Shown piece by piece: positions 1-5,059 of a DNA stretch of 5,059 nt. Source of the stretch: Chloroflexota bacterium (GTDB lineage Bacteria; Chloroflexota; Dehalococcoidia; GIF9; AB-539-J10); contig JADFUZ010000017.1 of NCBI GenBank assembly GCA_015222295.1, forward strand, positions 1 to 5,059, written 5' to 3'. Position 1 is the first letter of the stretch. Each line of letters opens with the position of its first letter. The notes beneath the pieces are model-generated. The model had not been told where the DNA came from. It worked only from the letters and a program-made list of their open reading frames with translations, and ran no database searches. Made by a program: the position numbers and the translations under genes.

Positions 1-380
1 CGGAGGCATCTCTGGCCAGCGGGATACCTTTGGAGCAGATCGCCAAGACTCTTGTCTTTGTGGACCAGGATTCGAAGCCGCTGATAGCCGTGGTGAGAGC
101 CGATTCTACCGTGAGCCGACACAAGCTTGAATCCTCCTCCCACACCAAGTCTGTGAGGATTGCTTCGGATGACGTTGCAGAGAAGGTCACCGGCTACCCG
201 ACTGGGGGGATAGCTCCTCTCGGTCACAAGAGAAAGCTTCCTGTGTACCTGGACGAAAAAGTCCTGGCCAATGAGTACGTCTGGTGCGGCGGTGGGACGA
301 GAACAAGATTGGTCAAGTTGAAGGTGAAAGACATCGTTGGCCTGGTCTCTCCACAGATATGCGACATATCAGCGCCGTGA
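1..380 (+). CDS. YbaK/EbsC-type aminoacyl-tRNA deacylase (prolyl-tRNA editing domain family), 5'-truncated by window edge
   Basis: This is the C-terminal 125 residues of a YbaK/prolyl-tRNA editing domain protein, read in frame from base 3; the family is usually about 155-160 residues, so roughly 30 are missing at the window edge. Visible marks are the AKTLVF segment, whose lysine (codon 45-47) matches the conserved substrate-binding lysine of YbaK, then TGYPTGGIAPLGH, the LPVYLDE strand and the glycine-rich GGGTRT turn near the end. Members hydrolyse misacylated tRNA in trans in the cytoplasm, typically Cys-tRNA(Pro) or Ala-tRNA(Pro); which substrate this one takes cannot be read from the sequence. 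A TTG at base 30 could be called as a start, but the codons before it (EASLASGIP) already match the family, so the real start is upstream. The dUTPase gene follows after 42 bases, suggesting co-transcription. Confidence 0.88.
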   Translation, partial: EASLASGIPLEQIAKTLVFVDQDSKPLIAVVRADSTVSRHKLESSSHTKSVRIASDDVAEKVTGYPTGGIAPLGHKRKLPVYLDEKVLANEYVWCGGGTRTRLVKLKVKDIVGLVSPQICDISAP

Positions 381-409
381 CACGATTCGTTCCTGGAGAG
401 CGCATTTGT

Positions 410-415
410 AAGGAG
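410..415 (+). promoter_or_regulatory. Strong Shine-Dalgarno of the dUTPase gene
   Basis: AAGGAG lies seven bases before the ATG at 423 and fixes that start. It is the only strong ribosome binding site in the window; the mutS2 and transporter starts have weak ones. I see no promoter or terminator in the 42 bases between the deacylase stop and this start, which fits read-through from the upstream gene. Confidence 0.8.
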
Positions 416-422
416 CATAGGA

Positions 423-938
423 ATGCCCTTCATACTCAGCGGTGACGAGATCCGAGCCTGGCTCAAAGCGACTCCTCCTCTGGTAGAAGGACTACTCGAC
501 GAGGAACAGCAGATCCAGCCTAACGGTATTGACCTGACGGTAAAGGAGATTGCCTCGTTCACTTCGCCAGGCACCCTGAGCTATGACAACAAGGCCAGAT
601 CCCTTTCACACAGCTCTCCTTTGGCCTGCGACGAACTGGGGGCCATCCACCTGACGGCGGGCTGCTACCTGGTGACCTATAACGAAGTTGTTCATCTTCC
701 CAGGACCATGGTGGCTTTCGGTTTTCCACGCTCCAGCCTTCTCCGTTGCGGCGCGACCATCCATACTGCAGTCTGGGACGCAGGCTACTCAGGGCGCTCA
801 CAGTCCCCGCTTGTGGTCCATAATCCCACCGGCCTACACCTCCATATCAACGCCAGAATCACTCAGCTTGTTTTCTTCCACCTCGGTCAGGAAGTCGGAC
901 AGGGCTATCAGGGCATGTTCCAGGGTGAGAACATCTGA
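423..938 (+). CDS. dut: dUTPase of the dCTP deaminase/dUTPase superfamily (archaeal-type dUTP diphosphatase)
   Basis: The 171-residue product belongs to the homotrimeric dCTP deaminase/dUTPase fold. It has the first conserved block IQPNGIDL (31-38), the phosphate-binding PRSSLLR (102-108, with S104, S105 and R108), the HTAVWDAGYSG block (114-124) and the C-terminal YQGMFQG (162-168) that resembles the lid over the nucleotide in this family. Aligned by hand to E. coli Dcd, the aspartate of the active site is kept (D119, equivalent to D128), but the deaminating glutamate E138 falls on P129 or nearby, with no Glu in 120-135. I infer that it hydrolyses dUTP to dUMP and diphosphate without deaminating dCTP, supplying dUMP for thymidylate synthesis and keeping uracil out of DNA. 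A bifunctional enzyme is the alternative. The start is well supported by AAGGAG. No terminator is evident after the stop. Confidence 0.85.
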   Translation: MPFILSGDEIRAWLKATPPLVEGLLDEEQQIQPNGIDLTVKEIASFTSPGTLSYDNKARSLSHSSPLACDELGAIHLTAGCYLVTYNEVVHLPRTMVAFGFPRSSLLRCGATIHTAVWDAGYSGRSQSPLVVHNPTGLHLHINARITQLVFFHLGQEVGQGYQGMFQGENI

Positions 939-957
939 TCCGAGACATGATTGGAAG

Positions 958-1022
958 GCTCGGTACTGCACAGACCTCACCTTTCCAGTAACGGGCCTTC
1001 ACCTCAGCGAAAGCAGTACAGC
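958..1022. repeat. Imperfect inverted repeat in the dut-mutS2 intergenic region
   Basis: GTACTGC at 963-969 is matched exactly by GCAGTAC at 1013-1019. The arms extend by GCT (958-960) against AGC (1020-1022) past a two-base bulge, giving ten pairs around a 43-base loop. There is no following T-run, so it is not an obvious terminator. It may be a structured leader or 3' region of the dut transcript, a protein-binding site, or chance. Confidence 0.3.
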
Positions 1023-1125
1023 AGAAACCGTTGTCTTGTTATGTCAACTACCTCCGCGCGCAATATGGTTGCGTGTCCCGGTGGCATAGCGCGCAAACAA
1101 CAGCCCCAGCCGTAGCCACTCGAGA

Positions 1126-1134
1126 TGATACAAT
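1126..1134 (+). promoter_or_regulatory. Candidate extended -10 promoter for mutS2
   Basis: TGATACAAT is an extended -10 element (TGN followed by TACAAT, five of six matches to TATAAT). No recognisable -35 lies 16-18 bases upstream, which is tolerated by extended -10 promoters. Transcription would begin near 1141, leaving a leader of about 25 bases before the ATG at 1166. This gives mutS2 its own promoter, separate from the deacylase-dut unit. Confidence 0.5.
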
Positions 1135-1165
1135 AGCATTGCAGTATCAAGCGGGGCGAATCACC

Positions 1166-3559
1166 ATGGACGTCAAGACTCTAGAAATGCTCGAGTTCCA
1201 CCGGGTCAGAGAAATAATCGCAGAGTTCACTTCCTTTTCGCTTAGCCGCGACATGTCTCTCAATCTTCAACCATCCTCAGATTTCGAACAGGTTTCCCTT
1301 CTCCTCAGGCAGTCAGCCGAGGCGCGACGTCTTCTTTCACTGCAACCAGACTTATCCGCCGGTGAGATCTCTGACATTCGCGAAGTCGTGAAAATGGCTG
1401 CGCAGGGCAAAGTTCTCGAGCCACAAGCCCTCCTGGAAATCCAGCAGACGCTTTCTGCCAGCCGCCGTTTGCGTGGCAACTTGAGCAAGCTGAGGGGAAA
1501 CCTGCCGCTCCTGTGGAATATCGCTCAGGGCATCGTTGAGCTCCCTCAGATTGAGAAAAGCATCACTGCGTGCATCACAGCTGCTGGCCAATTGCAGGAC
1601 TCGGCTTCGCCCAGGCTGGCCAACATCAGGCGGGGGTTGAGAGAAGCACGTGAGCAGCTCATCGACCACCTGGAATCCATAATCAGATCACCCAGAGGGC
1701 ACAAGATTGTGAGGGAGCCTATCATCACCGAGAGGGAGGGAAGATATGTCATCCCGATCAAGATTGAGTCTCGAAAGGAAATAAAGGGCATCGTTCATGA
1801 CGTGTCCAATACTGGAGTCACCCTGTTTGTCGAGCCGTGGACCACCGTGGAGCAGGGCAACCAGCTTCGAGAGCTTGTTACAGAAGAACGGCGTGAAATA
1901 GAGAGGATTCTCAGAGATCTCAGCATCGGAGTTGCAGCGCACGAAAGCGAAATCACTCACAACGTAGCCCTGACAGCCGAGCTAGATCTGGCACTGGCCA
2001 AGGCAAAGTACGCCAGAAGCACGAGGGCCACCGAACCAATACTGACCACTTTCCATGAAGACGGCAAGGGGCCGGCGCATCAGCAGACAGGTGCGCTCAA
2101 ACTCGCTCAAGCCAGGCACCCCCTGCTCGGCGAGAAGGCAGTGCCGCTTTCTGTGGAGATCGGTCGAGACTTCTCAATTCTCGTTATTACTGGGCCCAAC
2201 ACGGGTGGCAAGACAGTAGCGGTGAAGACAATCGGGCTGCTCGTCTCGATGGCACAGGCTGGCCTGCCGATCCCCGCTTCAGAGGAAAGCCGGGTCCCTG
2301 TCTTCGACGGCGTGTTCGCCGATATCGGCGACGAACAAAGCATTGAGCAGACTCTCTCCACCTTCAGCTGGCACATGAGCAACGTTCTACGTATCACCGA
2401 GAGTGCTACGAGAAGGAGTCTCGTGCTCCTGGACGAGTTGGGAGGAAGCACTGATCCTGTCGAAGGTTCCGCACTGGCTCGCTCCATACTGCTGTATTTC
2501 TTGTCGCGACAGACCATGACCGTAGCCACGACACACTATAGCGACTTGAAGCTGTTCGCACACACGACCTCAGGGCTACAAAACGCTTCGCTGGACTTTG
2601 ACCCGGTTACGCTGGCACCGACCTACCATCTCACGGTAGGCGTACCCGGTGGCAGCAATGCTCTGGCCACCGCCTCGCGTCTAGGCTTGCCTGCCGAGAT
2701 CGTCACTGCTGCCAGAGAGATGCTCCCGAGGGGCGCAGGAGAGCTCGAGACCTTGCTCGCCAGTTTGAGCAGTGAAAAACAGAGGCTCGAGCAGCTTCGT
2801 CTTGTCTTGCAGAAAGAGAGTGAAGAGGCGGAAAGACGGAACAGGGAACTGGAAAGCGACCTGCAACGCCTGAGAAAAGAAGAACAAGATGTCATTCGAG
2901 AGACTCAGGACAGGGTAGCCCATGAGGCTGCCGAGTTGCACAGGGAAATCCGCCACTCCGTCTCCGAGCTGCGTAAGGAGAAGTCCCAGCGGAAAATAGA
3001 GCAAGCCAGGAGGGCGCTGGCCACCGTTCACCAGAGCCTACAGACTCAGGTTTGGGAGCCAAGCACGGGTCCGGAAACAGCGGAGCAGACCCTGGACGAA
3101 GGCATTGGGCCGGGTGATACGATTCGGCTGATAGAATCCAACCTGGAGGCCAGGGTTCTGTCAGTGGCGCAGAAAACGCAGCAGATTGAGGTTCAGGTGG
3201 GACAGACCAGAATCTGGCTGGGTCTCAACGGGGTAGAAAAGATAGCACAGGTGCCAGGCGCAGCAGACTCACGGGCCACCCTGGTCAAGAAAGATGTGGG
3301 AAAGCGTAAGGTCTCACTTGAGCTTGACCTCAGGGGCAAGCGTGCCGAGGAAGTAGAGTGGGCACTTGATAGCTACCTCAACAGTGCCAGTCTGGCCAAC
3401 TTGAGCGAGGCACGCATCATTCACGGCTTTGGCACTGGCACGGTGCGCACCATAGTCAGGGACTTCGTCGCTTCTCACTCCCTGGTCAAGTCCTTTCGCC
3501 CCGGTGAACGGGGCGAAGGCGGCGACGGAGTGACCATTGTCAATCTCCAACGCGAGTGA
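1166..3559 (+). CDS. mutS2: MutS2 ATPase with C-terminal Smr domain (ribosome-collision rescue / recombination control)
   Basis: The product is 797 residues, normal for MutS2 (about 780-800). In order: a core/lever region (1-320) without the MutS mismatch-reading domain; the ATPase with Walker A GPNTGGKT (343-350), the signature stretch DEQSIEQTLSTFSWHM (389-404), Walker B LLDEL with D423-E424, and the H-loop TTHYSDL (H457); the family motif GVPGGSNA; a long charged coiled coil (about 526-628); a KOW-like strand segment (about 646-695); and an Smr nuclease domain with LDLRG (720-724) and HGFGTG (753-758). After Walker B it reads GGSTDP where many homologues have GAGTDP. MutS2 proteins bind collided ribosomes and help split them in Bacillus subtilis; others are reported to suppress recombination. 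The frame is open back to 1031, but only the text from MDVKTLEMLEF onward looks like the family. The ribosome binding site is weak (GGGG, nine bases before ATG). Confidence 0.96.
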   Translation: MDVKTLEMLEFHRVREIIAEFTSFSLSRDMSLNLQPSSDFEQVSLLLRQSAEARRLLSLQPDLSAGEISDIREVVKMAAQGKVLEPQALLEIQQTLSASRRLRGNLSKLRGNLPLLWNIAQGIVELPQIEKSITACITAAGQLQDSASPRLANIRRGLREAREQLIDHLESIIRSPRGHKIVREPIITEREGRYVIPIKIESRKEIKGIVHDVSNTGVTLFVEPWTTVEQGNQLRELVTEERREIERILRDLSIGVAAHESEITHNVALTAELDLALAKAKYARSTRATEPILTTFHEDGKGPAHQQTGALKLAQARHPLLGEKAVPLSVEIGRDFSILVITGPNTGGKTVAVKTIGLLVSMAQAGLPIPASEESRVPVFDGVFADIGDEQSIEQTLSTFSWHMSNVLRITESATRRSLVLLDELGGSTDPVEGSALARSILLYFLSRQTMTVATTHYSDLKLFAHTTSGLQNASLDFDPVTLAPTYHLTVGVPGGSNALATASRLGLPAEIVTAAREMLPRGAGELETLLASLSSEKQRLEQLRLVLQKESEEAERRNRELESDLQRLRKEEQDVIRETQDRVAHEAAELHREIRHSVSELRKEKSQRKIEQARRALATVHQSLQTQVWEPSTGPETAEQTLDEGIGPGDTIRLIESNLEARVLSVAQKTQQIEVQVGQTRIWLGLNGVEKIAQVPGAADSRATLVKKDVGKRKVSLELDLRGKRAEEVEWALDSYLNSASLANLSEARIIHGFGTGTVRTIVRDFVASHSLVKSFRPGERGEGGDGVTIVNLQRE
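3493..3519 (+). other. Strong hairpin inside the 3' end of mutS2
   Basis: The stretch can fold into an 11-pair stem: TTCGCCCCG (3495-3503) pairs perfectly with CGGGGCGAA (3509-3517), extended outward by a T-G wobble and a C-G pair, with loop GTGAA. It sits 37 bases before the stop codon. It is followed by GC-rich sequence and no T-run, so it is not a standard intrinsic terminator. The codons encode the FRPGERGEG part of the Smr domain, so protein constraint could explain part of the pairing. Confidence 0.5.
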
Positions 3560-3582
3560 CCAAACACGAGTCTATCTACTCC

Positions 3583-3615
3583 AACTGGCCCTGGCTCTCA
3601 GGCAGAGCCACAGTT
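3583..3615. terminator. Possible bidirectional terminator hairpin between convergent mutS2 and MFS genes
   Basis: TGGCTCT (3592-3598) and AGAGCCA (3604-3610) form a seven-pair stem with loop CAGGC. It is extended by AACTG (3583-3587) against CAGTT (3611-3615) past a four-base bulge, giving twelve pairs in all. It lies 24 bases after the mutS2 stop and 44 bases beyond the transporter stop on the other strand, where a shared terminator is expected. The T-richness after it on the plus strand (TTCCTTCC) is poor and there is none on the minus strand, so the call is modest. Confidence 0.4.
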
Positions 3616-3658
3616 CCTTCCGTTGAGACCTGAGGAGGTCACAAGGGCTCATCGGTCC

Positions 3659-4867
3659 TCATTGCGCAACCGAGCTGTTACGATGCGAAAGCTTCAGCGC
3701 CCTTATCAGCAGGACTATGGTGCACGCCAGGGCCACAAACCCGAACGCCGCAGCCATCATGAAGACCCAGTTGGTACCGAACTGGTCCGCAACATACCCG
3801 AGTATGCTCGCGGAGAAAGAGCCAAATCCGAACGCGCAGAAGAAGTAGATGCCATACAGACGCCCACGCCAACCGGCCGGACTGTAGTCAGCGATGAGGG
3901 CGTTATACACGGGCTGTCCCATGAAGTGGAAAAAGGCGAAACCAGCAGCGCCAATCATCAGTATCAGTCCTTCGCTAGTCCCCACCACCAACAGTAGAGG
4001 GGCCGATGCCAGGGCCGAGACAAGAGCCATACCCTCACGGCGTCTGCGATCCGATAGGTAACCTCCAAGAAATTGCCCGGCGACTCCAAACACCAACGCC
4101 ACGGTGACGAAGGAGCCCGCTATCAGGAGGCTGTCCCAGTTCAGCAGACTGACGTGGATTCGTTCACTCAAGTACAGCGGCAGAAAGGTAACCACGCCCC
4201 GGTAGATGAAGCCGTTCATGACTGTAGCGCAAAGGATAAGCAGCAACGGCAGGATAAATGGGCGCAGTGCTACCTTCCCCACATCCATCTTAGCTGCAGG
4301 CCGTTCAGTCGCGGGTACCTCGCCGCGAGCGAAACGGAAGAACATCACCGCCAGAAACATGGCGGGAATGGCAAATACCAAGTATGATGCGCGCCACCCC
4401 AGGACAGACGCAATAACGCCAGCAAGTATCGGGCCCAGGGCGAGTCCTATGCTGCCCCCCACTCCCAAATAAGCGAAGCCCAATCCTCGTCTAGTGGCAA
4501 TTCTAGCTATGAAGGCGGATCCCACCGGATGAAAAATACCCAGAGCCAGTCCTAACACCAGCAGGCCCACTCCCAACATATAGATATCTGGCGAGAGGGC
4601 AATGCCCACAGAACCCACTGCCATGCCTGCACAGCAGAACATCAAGAGCTTTCTTGCGCTCGTGCGGTCAGCGAGGATGCCAACAGGTAACGCGGTAAGT
4701 CCAAACGCAAAACCGAGGACGTTGGCCAATACACCCAACACAAGCAGGCTGGCACCGAACTCCTGCGCGATAGCCACCAGCACGGTCCCGTAGGTCAATT
4801 CGAGGATGTGGACCAGCCCGTGACAGACGGATGTGTAGGCTATCGCCTGCTTTTCGAATCTCTCCAT
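3659..4867 (-). CDS. Major facilitator superfamily transporter, 12 predicted membrane segments, substrate unknown
   Basis: The 402-residue product is an inner-membrane MFS carrier. Hydrophobic segments fall near 12-33, 41-63, 73-92, 94-120, 130-153, 160-180, then a hydrophilic central loop (181-201), and 203-232, 245-271, 280-297, 300-323, 336-360, 367-390. The loop-2/3 signature is GILADRTSARK (63-73), echoed in the second half by GGYLSDRRRREG (268-279). Segment 5 has GLALGP (141-146), a partial antiporter motif C. Segment 1 carries H16, H20 and E23, and segments 4 and 10 carry FHPVG (H113) and FHFMG (H314), so several protonatable residues may sit in the membrane. The FHP segment is reminiscent of Fsr-like exporters, but I would not name a substrate. 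Two starts are possible: ATG at 4867, chosen here, or an in-frame TTG at 4882 adding MRTER; neither has a good ribosome binding site. It is convergent with mutS2 and appears monocistronic here. Confidence 0.9.
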   Translation of the reverse strand: MERFEKQAIAYTSVCHGLVHILELTYGTVLVAIAQEFGASLLVLGVLANVLGFAFGLTALPVGILADRTSARKLLMFCCAGMAVGSVGIALSPDIYMLGVGLLVLGLALGIFHPVGSAFIARIATRRGLGFAYLGVGGSIGLALGPILAGVIASVLGWRASYLVFAIPAMFLAVMFFRFARGEVPATERPAAKMDVGKVALRPFILPLLLILCATVMNGFIYRGVVTFLPLYLSERIHVSLLNWDSLLIAGSFVTVALVFGVAGQFLGGYLSDRRRREGMALVSALASAPLLLVVGTSEGLILMIGAAGFAFFHFMGQPVYNALIADYSPAGWRGRLYGIYFFCAFGFGSFSASILGYVADQFGTNWVFMMAAAFGFVALACTIVLLIRALKLSHRNSSVAQ

Positions 4868-4948
4868 CCGCTCTGTCCGCAATCCCGGTTACGCTGCCCG
4901 TCACAATGTGTCAACAGGGGATCTCGAATTGGCCTTCCGGAACAGCGC

Positions 4949-4957
4949 AGTATAGCA
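4949..4957 (-). promoter_or_regulatory. Candidate extended -10 promoter for the MFS gene
   Basis: On the minus strand this reads TGCTATACT, an extended -10 (TGN plus TATACT, five of six matches to TATAAT). I see no -35 at the expected distance. Transcription would begin near 4942, leaving a leader of about 75 bases to the ATG at 4867. The palindrome TTCCGGAA (4935-4942) would overlap the start of transcription. Confidence 0.45.
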
Positions 4958-5019
4958 CAAGGTACTCGCGCAGCCCCACGATTAACCTGTGAACTCGGGC
5001 ATCATTCCCTCAAGCCGCA

Positions 5020-5048
5020 TTGCCCACAGCGGCCGAAGCTGGTATGCT
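5020..5048 (+). promoter_or_regulatory. Candidate rightward promoter at the window edge
   Basis: TTGCCC (5020-5025) is followed after exactly 17 bases by TATGCT (5043-5048), which is preceded by TGG as in an extended -10. Each hexamer matches the consensus at four of six positions. It points out of the window toward an unseen gene that would be divergent from the transporter. No start codon is visible in the eleven bases after it. Confidence 0.35.
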
Positions 5049-5059
5049 CTATCCACGAG

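Noticed and set aside
30..32. TTG as the start of the first gene
   Set aside because: The frame is open to the window edge and the residues before it match the YbaK family, so it is an internal leucine codon of a truncated gene.
688..1089. Plus-strand frame overlapping the dUTPase and the following gap
   Set aside because: It overlaps the dUTPase in another frame, has no ribosome binding site, and its composition is not that of a folded protein family I recognise.
1031..1165. In-frame upstream extension of mutS2 from the ATG at 1031
   Set aside because: The extra 45 residues do not resemble MutS2, and the candidate promoter and leader (1126-1165) fall inside this stretch. The ATG at 1166 gives the normal family N-terminus.
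1267..3550. Minus-strand open frames opposite mutS2
   Set aside because: All are antisense to a motif-complete MutS2 and show no recognisable domain; several are serine/arginine-rich shadows.
3623..4793. Plus-strand open frames opposite the transporter (3623-3997, 4073-4387, 4206-4472, 4602-4793)
   Set aside because: They lie antisense to a clear 12-segment MFS protein, have no family resemblance or ribosome binding site, and are low-complexity polar sequence typical of shadows of membrane proteins.
4902..4910. CACAATGTG palindrome upstream of the transporter
   Set aside because: Four pairs around one base is too short to call an operator without conservation data.
4909..4914. Perfect minus-strand TTGACA upstream of the transporter
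   Set aside because: At 17 bases spacing the -10 would be TAACCG, matching only two of six positions, and the leader would be about 13 bases. It is more likely chance, although a weak second promoter cannot be excluded.

Overview
The window is a bacterial chromosomal segment with a GC content in the mid-50s by eye. It has dense coding and short intergenic gaps. It holds three rightward genes followed by one leftward gene. The wording of the MutS2 protein, together with an archaeal-type dUTPase-like protein in a bacterium, makes me think of Chloroflexota, perhaps Dehalococcoidia. That placement is recollection of family style, not a search, and should be treated as tentative.

Layout. Bases 1-380 hold the 3' part of a YbaK/EbsC-type aminoacyl-tRNA deacylase whose N-terminus lies outside the window. 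After 42 bases with a strong Shine-Dalgarno comes a dUTPase of the dCTP-deaminase fold (423-938). A 227-base gap follows; it contains an inverted repeat and a likely extended -10 promoter. It leads into a full-length mutS2 (1166-3559, 797 aa) with ATPase, coiled-coil, KOW-like and Smr parts all recognisable. mutS2 converges on a leftward MFS transporter (3659-4867), and the 99-base gap between them holds a bulged hairpin that may end transcription. The last 190 bases are the upstream region of the transporter, with one candidate promoter pointing left and another pointing right out of the window.

How the genes relate. The first two genes are spaced like an operon and both do housekeeping clean-up: one clears mischarged tRNA, the other removes dUTP. 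MutS2 adds ribosome-collision rescue and/or control of recombination. A shared quality-control theme is possible, but this could be ordinary gene neighbourhood. The transporter is on the other strand and has no evident link to the rest.

I found no mobile element, CRISPR array, tRNA or rRNA gene, and nothing that amounts to a clear new system. The most useful second-look items are the missing deaminase glutamate in the dUTPase, the repeated extended -10 promoter style, and two hairpins near the 3' end of mutS2.
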